Positions 22,501 to 32,713 of a DNA stretch of 64,000 nucleotides are shown piece by piece. The notes below the pieces were generated by a model, which saw nothing but the letters and a program-made list of their open reading frames with translations, had not been told where the DNA came from and made no database searches. Positions within the stretch are counted from its first letter, which is position 1; every line of letters starts with the position of its first letter. The translations under genes and the position numbers were made by a program. Source of the DNA: Gnetum montanum (lineage: Eukaryota > Streptophyta > Gnetopsida > Gnetales > Gnetaceae); NCBI GenBank assembly GCA_015680685.1, contig MNCI01015575.1:204469-268468 (forward strand), written 5' to 3'.

Positions 22501-25500
22501 GTAGTCTCTGGGCCTCTATGGATAGGTCCCCTTCATACTCGAAGTGTATTGGTGGAAATGTTGGAACTAGCTCAACAATGGGGGTGGATACAAACAGAAA
22601 ATTGCTCTTCTGTGAAGGAAAATGCACATTTGAAAAAGGTGCTTGAATTGATGATAGAGGAAAGTGACATTGCATTGCCATGCGGATATATGAAACTTGA
22701 TGAAGTGAGTACCACTACGTTATTTTACCTTTATCTGGTTTTTTAGCGTATTTTAACTAAGAGAGTTATACCAATTTAATTGTTTGGTGTTCTGTAGATA
22801 GCTTCTAGAGGAAAGGTCAATGCTCCTCGCAGGCAAAATCTAATTGATCTCTTGAAAAAGGTTTGACTTTTTTCTTTTTTTCTTTTTTTTTGGAAGCCAG
22901 GGATGACTTTTGAGAATTAAATTTTATGTTTTTTGAATGTAACAAATTTTTTGTTTGATGCTGTAGTTGTATTTTAGTGGGGCATTATGATTCCTCTTAT
23001 AATAAATTCAGTTTGAGTTTGAGTTTCATACTGTTCAATGATGAATATGTTATGCTGGGTAAGTATGAAGTCCTAAGCTTTTTCATTGTACATGGATCAG
23101 AGAATTAGTGAACAACGTGTAGAATTGATCATTTCTTTCCTTCTTTCTTTTGGTGTATGTGTGTGTGAAAGGGATAAGCTTATATTATGATGAATCAAAA
23201 TTTGGGAGGTACAGCAGCACATATGTCGCACATTCTAGGTTTTAAAACCTTAAGACACAGTTCGAAACAAAAAGGTAGCCAACCGTGTACAAATCCAAAA
23301 CACAATACCAGTAAACACAAGGATCCCAAATCATACTTATTACAACGTTTCACCAGACCATTTATATCCAGCTAGAGAATATCTATGCAAGTAATTGGGG
23401 AACCGAAAAACTAAAATGCAAAAATACAAAAAGACATCCAACTCCTGCCACTTAAAAATATCCTTTGGGACAACGGTGCACAGGAGTTCAAGCTGATGTG
23501 TCTATGGATCCCCAAGAACCTTCAGAGTAGTGACCACAAAACCACTTGGGTAGTGTACCAGTTAATTGACAAACCTCAGCCGCTGCAAATGAGTCCAATA
23601 AATTACTCTTTGACATCATGCATTCCTTTTGTAATTAACACACTTAACAAATATGCATGGTACATAATGATCCACCCACTTGCCATGCTTGTTTACTGAA
23701 CACTACTGAGTTTTAGACTTCCAAAGAATCTAGTGTCCTGAGAAACAGCAAGAAACCTTACTTCAGTAACTCAAACAATTTCTAAGAGGAAAATTGCTTC
23801 TTCTTGAATGTGAATTGTACAATCCAAATAGTTTCTAGAAAATTGAAAAAAAAAATCATTGAAGGTTGTTTAAGCTTCGTGAGAGAAATATAACAGTAGC
23901 GGAGAGGAATTCCTATCTACTGCAGTGAATGTTGAGTGAGAACAGCTTGCATTCACGAGCTGGGCAAATATCTACATTGAAAGCGATGGGAATATCCTCC
24001 AAGAGAATGGGTCTATGATGAGTATGATCAGACCCTGCATTGACTAGTGCCCTAAGTCAGACCCCTGCATACCTAATCCTAAACAATTTAGGACTTTGTC
24101 AATCCCAGATTCAACCAATGCATAAGCTGCCTATTTGCTTTGACCAGGAAAAGCGGATCCTTTAAAGGAAGACCCACCTAGTCTCCAGTAAGAATAAACT
24201 ACAAAAACGTTTCTGTTGTGTCAATACACCATCTTCCAGATTTCCTCACTGGTGAAAGGGATTGGTGGAAATGACTAATAATAATCCATTTAGGGGCTCC
24301 AGTCAGCTTTGACTCTCTCTTGAAAATTTTGGGGCTCAAAGAAGTTAATCAGAAACTATTTAGCAACTTGGAGTGAAATCTGCCATTTTAATAATGGGAG
24401 GACTTGTGAAAGAGACTTTTTTCTGGTTCCCCAGCTATCAACCTAAAATCCATGTCTGTTCCACTGACTTTTCCACCCTTGATTAGATTTGTTTCCTATA
24501 AATATATAACATCGAGTCTATAACTCCACATAATATCATTGAGAGATTTCTTCTTAAAGGGAGATCCTTGACCTAGACAATTCCAACATAGGATTTTCAT
24601 TTGAATGTAACCCAAAATTTCTTGACGTTTCTTGCTTTTTGTATTAAGATTTCCTTAAAATTGCATCCAGTGTACCTTGTTTATCTTTGTCCTTCTTGCC
24701 TGAATTTTGTTTCAAAAAGTTAGCTTTGGAAGACCTTCGAAACTAAGGTGGATTGTCGATTGCAAATGGGTTTGGAAGGAACTCTCCATCCTCTTGTAGT
24801 TTCCCTGTACTAAATTGCTTACCCAAACCATTTGCTAGGTGCTCTCTTTTGACAGGTTGTAGACATCTGCACCTCAATGTTAGGGTGCTTTGCAGCTGGT
24901 GGTATTTGAACCATTCAACTACCAGAATCCAGTCTAGCTTCTCCCAGTGATTGTTCTTGTTCCTTTTAAGGTCTCTACATGGCTGACCTATATTAAGTGT
25001 ATCACCAAGTTTGATGGTTTGAGCAGGGAAATCCCTTTTTCGGTTACTAAGAAAACCAAAATCTTAAAACAACCCATAAAGAGACTCTTCCTCTCTCAGT
25101 ACTTTTGAGTTAATTGAATGCATTTTTAAAGTTGATTCTGCTGCATTCTAGACACAAATACTTTATTGTTTCTTTTTGGAAAGATATGTCTAAAATTCAA
25201 TTAAATAATAAGGTTACCATGAGCTTTGTAAAATGTTTTTTATGCTTTGTATGTTGGAGCAATTTTATAAAAGTGATTAAAATTGATGGTGGAAATGAAG
25301 GGACATGTCCTTTCAAAATGAATCTGTAAGTATTTGATGAGTGGATGTAATGAATTTTGGCCCAAAATTCTTAAGAAAAATGTTGTCTTTTCAAATTTCC
25401 ATGCCAAATTAACTTGGCCCTATGTTGTACAACTTGGACACTCACATCCTTTAAGCAGGAGGCCTTAAACACGTTGTGATGCTTGCCTGAATGTTATGAC

Positions 25501-28500
25501 CTGGTATCAAAATTGAAGGGAAGAAGAAAATTTTGTGACCACAAATTTTAAGACTCTCACTGCTCTCATTTTCTACTTACATAACTGACAATACTCATTC
25601 ACTCATAATTGTTCTCATGATTTTCCAATTCCCATTATTATCAGAAACTCACAGTTGATGTACAGACCTTCACCTCTGAGCCAATCTTCAACAAATTGGT
25701 AGCACAGTTGCGGGATAAGATGTTAAGTAAGACTGAAGTAACAAAGTGTCATGTCATCTTTGATGACACAAAAGATTTCATTTTTTGAGCCAAATGCATG
25801 AAGATGCTACGAGAAATTCATGAAATGTTAGCCTAGTGGTATGGGTCTTGGCTTGGTAACCTCAGGTCACAAATTCTATTCTATTAGGTAGCATTGAGTT
25901 TAAATTAAAAACAAAAAAATTTCATAAAAAGGAATTCTAAAACTGGTCTGATAGATCCAAGGAGTCTCAGAGGATGTAAGAAAAAAGTTCAGTTTTAGTT
26001 TCATTAAATTCAAACCTTATCATTCTAAATGCTAAACAAGGAAGGAATTATGAGGATAAAAGAATGAAAAATTCCTTAGCTAAGATGATTATTATTACCT
26101 CTATCTCTGATATTTTTGCTGTGAGAATAATCAGTTGCACCACAATAAAAAGAAGCTTGGGAGACTCTTCATAATGAATTCAAGGGGTCTATTCAAAATG
26201 AGCAAATTGTACAATTGAAAATAGCTCAAACTTTTAATAACTTAAATATTAAAAGAAATGAAACAATTGTTGAATTTTTTCATAGAATGTATGGCTATCA
26301 GAACTTGATGAACTTAGATGTGGTTACAATGTGAGGTAGAAAGTTTAAAAGATTATTCAAATCCTTTACAATAATATAAGGTATCAAAATGCCATATTGC
26401 ATATTATCCAATACAAAGACTTGAATACTTACACCATTGATGAACTAGCCTCTCTAATGAGAACCATTGAAAACTTGAAGATAAAGAAAGATCAGCATAT
26501 GGGGCTAAAAACAAGATAAGGTTTTAAAAGGAAAATTTTGAAAATGAAGATTCAAAGCAAGAAAATGAAGGTAAGAAAGATAATTTTCAATCCAAGTCAA
26601 TTCCTATATGCAATTTTTGTCACAAGAAAGGTCATATAGAAGCAAAATGTTGGTTTAAACATGTTTTTCCTCCTAATTACTTTAACAAAGAGAAATCAAA
26701 GAATGTAGACTAATCTGAAGATGAAGAGACTTACCTACACATGCTTGGATCATTGATAGTGGGTGTTCTAATGACATGACACCTAACAAAGAAGACTTCG
26801 TAGAGCTTAAAGAATGTAAAGGCTGTGGAGCATGAAAGTTTAAAATGGGAAACACTTAAAGATTAGCGTAGGTAAAGTTCTTCTCACCTTAAAGAATGGC
26901 CAAGAAATTACTGTTTATGAAGTTGTTATATTTCAAAGTTATCCAATTCATTATTATCAGTTGGAAAAACTATAAAGGGGTAACAGTATTAGTTTTTTTC
27001 AGAAAATTATTGCATTATTTCAAACAAACGCAGTGTGATTGCTAAGTCTGGATTGTTGAACAATCAAAATTTTCTCCTTGAAGCCATCAAACAAAAGAAA
27101 ATCAGCCACGAAGGTCCTAGAAGTTGCTGAAATTGCAAGAATAGAAGAGGTAGAAGAAAAATACATGTGAAACCTTGAAGATGATCTCATGTCCTTCAAA
27201 CAAGAAAAGTGTGAGCCATGACAACCTCAAGTCTAAGTGAAAAAGCAGCAACAAGTTGAAGTCTGAAGAAAAAGAAGATTAAAGGTGATGAAAGAAACCA
27301 AGAAGATAAGAGACTGGCTCATGCCTTAACCAGGATGAAGGCAAGTAAGAAGTTCAACTCTACCCCATGCCTCCTAAAGAAGGTCTTGTTGGGAAAATAG
27401 GTTTCATAAAGGTAAATGATAAACTTCAATTAAATAATGTGGTCACTGTGAACCTTATAAAATGCTTTTTTATGCTTCATATGTTAAAGCATTTTGATCA
27501 AAATGATTAAAATTGATGATGAAAAATAAAGGACATGCCCCTTCCAAAGTAAATTTGTAAGTATCTAATGAGTAGATGTAATGAATATTGGCCAAAAATG
27601 ACCCAAATACTTAAGAAAATGTCTTTATCAAATTTTCATGCCAAATTAACTTGGCACCGTGTTGTAAAAGTTGGTTCCTATAAAATCCTACAAGTAGGAG
27701 GCCTTAAATACATCAGGATGACTTGGTGTGATGCTTGCTTAAATTTGATGACTTGATGTCAAAATTGAATTGAAAAGGAAAAAAACAAAAGCTTTGTGAC
27801 ACAAATTTAAGACTCTCACTACTCTCATTCGACATTTTATCTGGTCCAACAAATAGAGGATAATTTGAAGAAAGATTGTGAAGCTCAGATTGCTGCTGAA
27901 CTTAACCAGGCAATAGTAGGCATGGAGGTGTGCCTAAAATGGGAGTCATAAAAAAGAAGACAAGTCATGGAGATTGAAATGAGCGTGTCTAGAGTTGGAG
28001 CTTAGATACAGCTTCCAAGAGGAGCTGAAGTGGGAAGCTAAATAACTATGATTGAGGGAGCAAGAGGAACATGAACGCATCAAGAAATGAGGGTACAAGT
28101 TCTAGCTTGCTATGAGTTCAACACTCAGGAAAGTGTCCTTATGTTGGCTTTGAAATTAATTGCAAGATCCCTTGGGACATTCTCCATCCATCCTTCATTC
28201 GTATATTTGGTGGATGCCATTCTCCCTTTACCTAGACAAGGTGAGAGATTTGGATGTTGACCAGCGTAGGCAGAGATAAGAAGGTACCAAACCTTTCAGC
28301 AGGTGCCTAATTTCATCAAATCAGAGGAGGAACATTGCATCATGGATAAAGTTCATAGCTACAAAAGGCCTGTTTGTGTGTGTCAATCCTTTTGCTTTCC
28401 CTGATGGATCGTCATTTTTGTAGATATGTGAAATGTCTCTGCTGTAGGTTTTTTGGGCTTTATAGGGAATCATGGACATGATTTGAGAACTTTATGTAGA

Positions 28501-29255
28501 AATACCTCTTACTTGGTTCTTCTATTGGGACCTTTGTGTACAACTTGTGACTTGCAAACCATAGGCTGCATGTTTTAACGAAGTGAGTTATGCCTCATTA
28601 ACAAATAAGATATATAATGTCTTTTTACATTCAAAAGATTGCTAGATATGGCTGGTTCTGAACACTGGTGTGGAAAGAGAAAATCCAGATTTAATTTGAA
28701 GTTCTCCAGTTGCAATGGAGCAATAAGAGCTAAACCATAGCTGCCACCACCAAAGTACTTGCACCAAACAAAAACTGTTTTAAGGGTGCCTGAATTCCGG
28801 TGAAGATGCTGAGGGGTAACTCTCTATTGTGAAGATAACTCATAACAGAGTAATTATCCCTGTCATACTATCTTTGTAACTTGATCTGTACCATTCTAAT
28901 ACCAAACATGTCAATATAGAGTTTTTCAAAAATATTTTACTCTAGTCTTTTAACTCTATTTTAATAACCAACACCAAAGGCTAGTCTTTTACTCATGCTT
29001 CCATTTTATGTTCCACTACAGTATGGACTTGGCTAGTTTGCAAAGGTTTTTTAAGGTTTCGTTTTGTTTTGTTTTTGTTTTTTTTTTTTTTGGAAGTTTT
29101 CTTAGGTACAAAGGTACTGAATGTGATTTATGCAGGAGGGATACAGCGCAAGCAGATCACACATTGCAACAAATGTAATAAAAACAAACTGTTCAATGAC
29201 AATGTGCATCAAGCTTGTTTCCGTGGACCAAAATGTTTCATTATCGGCTGCTTGA
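18775..29255 (+). CDS. TRM1: TRM1-like tRNA (guanine26-N2)-dimethyltransferase, six exons
   Basis: The family uses S-adenosylmethionine to make N2,N2-dimethylguanosine at tRNA position 26. Six exons (18775-19505, 20311-20511, 22237-22336, 22486-22704, 22798-22860, 29136-29255) join in frame with GT...AG introns to give 477 residues. Visible parts: a Ser- and Arg-rich N-terminus (1-75), probably a plastid or mitochondrial transit peptide, with a Thr-Gln repeat; TGRDLG (102-107); SAM-binding motif I DAMCASGVRSLR (125-136); WANDANE (147-153); motif IV DIDSFGSDS (203-211); Cys pairs 319/322 and 338/341, likely zinc ligands; and a C-terminal SHIATNVIKTNC. I chose ATG 18775 for its AAA context; ATG 18814 (MASSSSS) is an in-frame alternative, while 18610 seems too far upstream. 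Plants have a TRM1-like branch separate from the canonical enzymes, and this looks like that branch; organellar location is inference. No other cellular gene is near. Confidence 0.9.
20311..20511 (+). CDS. TRM1: TRM1-like exon 2
   Basis: Begins after TTTTGCAG, completing Thr244, and continues ALASYGSYIRRMPYCNEIGL and RMLIGGAVREAA, then FSYFSCHGPVFRVML. These are core TRM1 blocks (canonical family text: YG..VRP.P...EI.LR.L). It ends AACAG before GTATTG. Confidence 0.93.
20620..22179 (-). mobile_element. Truncated copia element filling TRM1-like intron 2
   Basis: Direct repeats at 20620-21241 and 21850-22179 are the two LTRs. They share AACAGAGAGGAGAGGAATGAA-like text and the TTTGACAAACACATT block, and start TGTTAA on the minus strand. 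Next to the right-hand LTR the minus strand reads GTAGTATTAGAGC, a decayed TGGTATCAGAGC (tRNA-Met) primer site. Between them, 21270-21450 encodes in reverse the copia RNase H C-terminus (KYIDIKFHFIRDLV, then VLDIFRKSVKAE). The rest of gag-pol is missing. The left LTR has an extra insert at about 20810-21115. The element ends 57 bp before exon 3. Confidence 0.85.
22237..22336 (+). CDS. TRM1: TRM1-like exon 3
   Basis: Completes Arg311 (AG|A) after acceptor GGTTGCAG and encodes HYGFVSYCNLCGN...ITCSFCQHK, with two CxxC pairs spaced like the zinc-binding region of TRM1 enzymes. The donor is GTGATT. Length 100 bp keeps the frame into exon 4. Confidence 0.92.
22486..22704 (+). CDS. TRM1: TRM1-like exon 4
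   Basis: Starts after ATCATTAG with ASGSLVVSGPLWIGPLHTRS, the conserved GP(L/I)W...P(L/I)H block of the family, and ends MKLDE before GTGAGT. 73 codons, phase 0 at both ends. Confidence 0.92.
22798..22860 (+). CDS. TRM1: TRM1-like exon 5
   Basis: A 63-bp exon after TTCTGTAG encoding IASRGKVNAPRRQNLIDLLK plus Lys, phase 0 at both ends. The family has a helical segment of this type before the last conserved SH...IKT block. The donor is GTTTGA. Confidence 0.9.
23170..25090 (-). mobile_element. Decayed LINE (non-LTR retrotransposon), antisense in intron 5
   Basis: On the minus strand a frame near 24530-24602 reads MKILCWNCLGQGSP, the usual start of the endonuclease domain of plant L1-type ORF2 (family form MK(I/F)L.WN.RG.G). 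It is followed by an LxETN-like block near 24480. The sequence then runs towards 23170 with many stops and large losses; I could not recognise the RT domain. Part of the region upstream of the endonuclease start (24610-25090) may be ORF1. Confidence 0.55.
25825..25925 (+). mobile_element. SINE-like, tRNA-derived insertion
   Basis: The text TTAGCCTAGTGGTATGGG resembles a pol III box A, and AGGTCACAAATTCTATTC about 35 bp later resembles a box B, at the spacing of plant tRNA-derived SINE heads. An A-rich end (AAAAACAAAAAAA) follows within 60 bp. Flanking GAAATTCATGAAA and AAATTTCATAAAA could be a decayed TSD. It sits in the gag region of the copia element. It is too short and mutated to be a functional tRNA. 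Confidence 0.5.
26150..26800 (+). pseudogene. copia gag with zinc knuckle and protease start, decayed
   Basis: Broken frames show a gag core with AWETLHNEFKGSIQNEQI, NIKRNETIVEFFHRM and a Thr-Ile-Asp-Glu-Leu stretch, as in copia gag proteins. A CX2CX4HX4C zinc knuckle (CNFCHKKGHIEAKC, about 26610-26650) follows. The protease start AWIIDSGCSNDMT lies near 26741-26780 with its DSG intact. Nothing like RT follows. Confidence 0.75.
27839..29135 (+). other. Remainder of TRM1-like intron 5
   Basis: The 1.3 kb between the copia element and exon 6 holds no gene I recognise. A short Glu/Lys-rich frame occurs at 27850-28000 but breaks quickly. The acceptor region ends in a T-rich tract (29064-29090) and TTATGCAG before exon 6. 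Confidence 0.5.
29136..29255 (+). CDS. TRM1: TRM1-like exon 6 (terminal)
   Basis: Starts after TTTATGCAG and encodes EGYSASRSHIATNVIKTNCS, ending ...VSLSAA and TGA at 29253-29255. SH-A-N-IKTN is the conserved C-terminal block of TRM1 enzymes, so this is the true last exon despite lying 6.3 kb from exon 5. No canonical AATAAA was seen in the next 150 bp; plants often lack one. Confidence 0.92.
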   Translation, partial: EGYSASRSHIATNVIKTNCSMTMCIKLVSVDQNVSLSAA

Positions 29256-30780
29256 ACTCGATGTAGGGTTATGGAAGACTCATGGTAAAATGTCAATGAC
29301 TGCTGCCAGAGAGAAGACAAACCCAAAGATTTTTTTATAGATGTATATAACATTTTTGAAATGTTTAAATGTTAAATTTTGAGTATTTTTTGTTCATAAA
29401 TCAACTTGTCAACCTAAAAAGAATGCATGCCAACGAATCTTTCGTTCCAAATTTTCTAGAGCTCAAATGACCAGCTACTTACCGGAAAACTAGTCGTTCC
29501 CAGCCAAGGTGACGTTGCTTCGATCTTGGATCCTTGGTACACTGGATGGACTTTACGATGCTTTTGCCACTCTGTACAAGCAAGGTCTAGAGCTTAAAAA
29601 ATGAGAGGATCCTGCACTCAACTAATAATTCAGTCTTCTTCCCTTGCTGAAATTGTAAGTTTCCAGTTGTCTGCTTTTAAAGAATCTAATTATGTACTTG
29701 CTTGAAGGAATTAAGAATTCATCCATTGTGCTTTAAGGTACCTAAGTATCATGGTAGTGTTGGACCCCGTGGGCTGCATGTAAAAATACACTTAAAATTT
29801 TTTAATTGCTGAAGGAACAAAGAATAGTCTGTGAAAGGTTCAGGGAAGGAAAAGGTGGAGTGGAAGATAGGAAAATACTTAAGCTTCAAGAAGTTGATCT
29901 TTCCGTGAGACGACAAAGTTGATTAAGCTTCTTGATGCAAATTTTATACAAAATTGATTTCACATTTCTTTTATAGAAATTTTATTCGACAATATTTGAA
30001 TGTTGTATAGTACACAAATTTTGGTGGTAGTGTTGGAAGTTATAAAATGTTTGAGCTTTGTATGGTAAGCAATAAATGCAATGAAATCCCCTCTAAATAA
30101 GAATTCAAGACACCTCCCTGTACAAAGAAAGATGAAATTTCTTCACAGCTCTGCATTGCAATGCATGGTTCATTGAAGAAGAGAAAATCAGTGTTTACAT
30201 AAAATTGTGTTACTTGCAGTATAAATAGTTTAGCTTTATATTTATGAGATATATAATTATTATTTGGTTGAGAGAATCTTTTTCTTTTTAAAATTAATGA
30301 AATCTCTCTAATAACAATTGATTTTCATGTCGGAAAGAGAAATCAAAATTAGTGTTAAATAATTCTTGCCAATTGTTTAGCCTTCAATTTTGTATTGGTA
30401 ATTGGAGGAGCCATTACATCCCTTTAATAATTCATGTGGAAAAATTTATCTCTTGGCCTAGCCAATATGCCTAAGGTATTGCGTATCCACAATAATCCTT
30501 AAGAAAAAGTTCATTGCTTACCCATTGTTATGATAATAATTATTTATTTTCCATGATAAAGTTTAGTCAATATATACCCATAAAAATTCTGTGAAAACAT
30601 TTCTTGATCATGTGTTATAATGTTAATTATTTATTTTCTATGACAAAGTTTAACCAATTTGTAGCATTTCAGCCAAAACAATATTTATAATGAATATTTT
30701 AACATGTTTTATGATTAATAAAATCTTCACATGAAAAATATTGTAACACGTAACATAGAAAAATAATGAACAAAGTAATA

Positions 30781-30834
30781 GATGACAACCGTTAATACTT
30801 TAAAACCATTGATGACAACCGTTAATACTTTAAA
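30781..30834. repeat. Tandem repeat, period 30 bp
   Basis: GATGACAACCGTTAATACTT starts at 30781 and again at 30811, with identical sequence through TTTAAA. The copies are separated by AACCATT. The identity points to a recent duplication. Confidence 0.85.
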
Positions 30835-30983
30835 GGTTTTAAACTATTTTTAAACTATAACTATTCTCTTAGATTGCTAGGCTAACATCTTCAAGGTAGA
30901 GTATTTGTTGTTGCTAGGGTTCTATTTGGAAGGTGTAGGTAGCTATCCCCATTAGTGAGCTTAGGTAGTGTCGTTGAATTGGG

Positions 30984-31036
30984 CTTCCAAATGTGAGCTT
31001 GGGTTGTCTTTTTGAATTAAGTGCCACATTTGGAAG
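30984..31036. repeat. 12-bp perfect inverted repeat
   Basis: CTTCCAAATGTG (30984-30995) and CACATTTGGAAG (31025-31036) are exact reverse complements with a 29-base loop. It could be part of a miniature inverted-repeat element; I did not find terminal repeats around it. Confidence 0.6.
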
Positions 31037-31286
31037 GGTTGCTTTAAACTTTTTAAAAAAATTATTATTTTAAATTTTTGAAGGGTATCTTTTAACAAAT
31101 ACCTGGCACACACATGAATGTCAATGCTTGAAGCAAAGTAGTTGTTGGAGTATTCGGATGTAGTAGTGGCTATTGGCTTATGCAATGTTTTAAAAACTTA
31201 AAGATTTACTTTGATGGAAAATGATAGCTTTTGCAAATTCTTGAGTTTTTATTCATTGCATAATTTTAATTTATAATCATTGAGAG

Positions 31287-32154
31287 TGATGAATCATGTT
31301 TTTTAGCGGCTAAGATATCTTAGCCTAGATATCAAATCTCATGGTACGTTATGAGATATCTGATATCATGGGATGCATGCTTGCCTATAAATACAACACT
31401 TGGGCGCACAATTTGAATAACTTTCATTTCATCCTTAAGTAGATTCTTGTAATTTTGTTTGGTAGTTTTAGTGATAGAGTAAATGCACACAGTGTGGTGT
31501 TGAGTAGTTGTATGGAATCTTTATTTGAGTGAAATGTACTTGAGCACAATTTATGACTTGAAATAAAGATTGAAATTGCTTTTCATCATTGCAGTATCCA
31601 CTTAGTTTTACTGTTTTACTTAGCATAGTTTTTACTATTTTCTTAGTTTAATCATTTACATTTTCGAGTATTGTACTTTCTTGTTAATCAGTAAAGTGAA
31701 ATGAGTACGACTAGTTTTGAGCGTTTAAGTATAACTGTTTGGTAATCTTAGTAATCTTATTACTTGGTTCGCTCAGTAGCATAATGCTTGGTAACCTAGT
31801 AACAGTTACATGAGTCCAAGACATGTATGGTAAGTCAGGAATGGATACTCATCACTCTAGGTTAGAGTAGATTTACCTTACCATCATTACTTAGATCCAG
31901 GATTAAATTTCATTATCAATTCTGTTTATCGTTCGGAGTACAATGGGGCCTAACAAGATCAATTATCATATGCCTTACTTTAGACTAAATAATATGTGAT
32001 AAAGCTATCGTTAGTCCAAGTGGGAATACAATGTCTTGCAATCAATGCTTAATAATCTAGATGCCACAATTAGTTCCATCTATGGAATTCGACCAAATCA
32101 TGCATAAATGCTTGTGATTTGTATGGTTGGACATAGGGGTATCACCACTCATCA
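31287..32154 (+). repeat. 5' LTR of element C
   Basis: 868 bp, TGATGAATCATG...CTCATCA. Four GATATC sites (31314, 31328, 31355, 31362) lie just upstream of a CCTATAAATACAA TATA box near 31383. The U5 has TGGTAA-CC-type repeats and the conserved 70-bp end. Confidence 0.9.
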
Positions 32155-32173
32155 TTGGTGTTGTTGCCAGGGA
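32155..32173 (+). promoter_or_regulatory. Primer-binding site of element C
   Basis: TTGGTGTTGTTGCCAGGGA directly follows the LTR. It differs from the tRNA-Asp complement only by C-to-T and G-to-A changes, as expected from methylated-C decay. Confidence 0.85.
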
Positions 32174-32279
32174 TGGTGCTAGTTATTTAGTTATATTATA
32201 AACTATCATTGTAAAGGTATTAACAATCTATTTTTTAGAAAATATTAATATTTTAAGTCACACGCATTAAAAACATGTC

Positions 32280-32713
32280 TTTTTCACATAGGACCAATAA
32301 TGCATGGTCTGATGAAAACACTTGTAGGAGAAATGATAGGATCTATACTGAAGCAAACTAGAGTAAACAACCACAAACAGGAGTTTCATATGCTCAATTA
32401 GACCTATATTGCACTTAAAGACTACGTTCAACTAATGTAGGCAGTCCTAGAGCAGATGGAGTACGTCCTAGAATAAGGAGGGCCTCAAGGCCTAGGACCT
32501 CCTCCAAACCTAAAAGAGATAAATCAATGGACCATATGGTAAGATATAGCAGCCATAACGATTCTACCAATCCCCCATCTTCTTCTTTCTCTTTCATGTC
32601 TAGTTTTGATGAAGATGAACATAGGTACAAAAATAGAGATACACTAAGATAGAAATACAAATAGACAAGATAGAAATACAAATAGACAAGATCATCAAAG
32701 TAAGCATAGACAA
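32280..32713 (+). pseudogene. gag of element C, first segment
   Basis: Broken frames rich in Ser, Arg, Asn and Asp correspond to the charged N-terminal region of gag. A direct duplication of AGAAATACAAATAGACAAGA plus T (two 21-bp copies, about 32652-32693) lies near the end. The segment stops at the insertion of D and resumes at 42683. Confidence 0.6.

Larger units (their letters stand above)
25168..27838 (+). mobile_element. Non-autonomous, gag-only copia element in intron 5
   Basis: Direct repeats of about 420-450 bp at roughly 25168-25583 and 27387-27838 share long blocks (for example TTCCATGCCAAATTAACTTGG / TTTCATGCCAAATTAACTTGG). The right copy starts TGTTGGGAAAATAGG, a typical copia LTR start, preceded by a purine-rich AAAGAAGG. 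The internal 1.8 kb holds only gag and the first part of protease; RT and RNase H are absent. This is the layout of gag-only terminal-repeat elements. LTR outer edges are approximate. Confidence 0.75.
29256..31286. other. Intergenic region, TRM1-like 3' side to element C
   Basis: Two kilobases of AT-rich sequence with no gene I can support. It contains a short tandem repeat (30781-30834) and a hairpin (30984-31036). A coherent but short frame at about 29490-29600 was not assigned. Confidence 0.5.

Noticed and set aside
25826-25896. A functional tRNA gene
   Set aside because: Box A-like and box B-like text is present, but no complete cloverleaf can be drawn and an A-rich tail follows. It fits a SINE better.
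27850-28350. Glu/Lys-rich frames in intron 5
   Set aside because: Broken by several stops and not continuous with any exon; the TRM1-like protein is complete without it.
29480-29640. Coherent frame with LDGLYDAFATLYKQGLELKK
   Set aside because: Too short, interrupted by stops, no start or splice sites, and no family I can name with confidence. It may be a gene relic.
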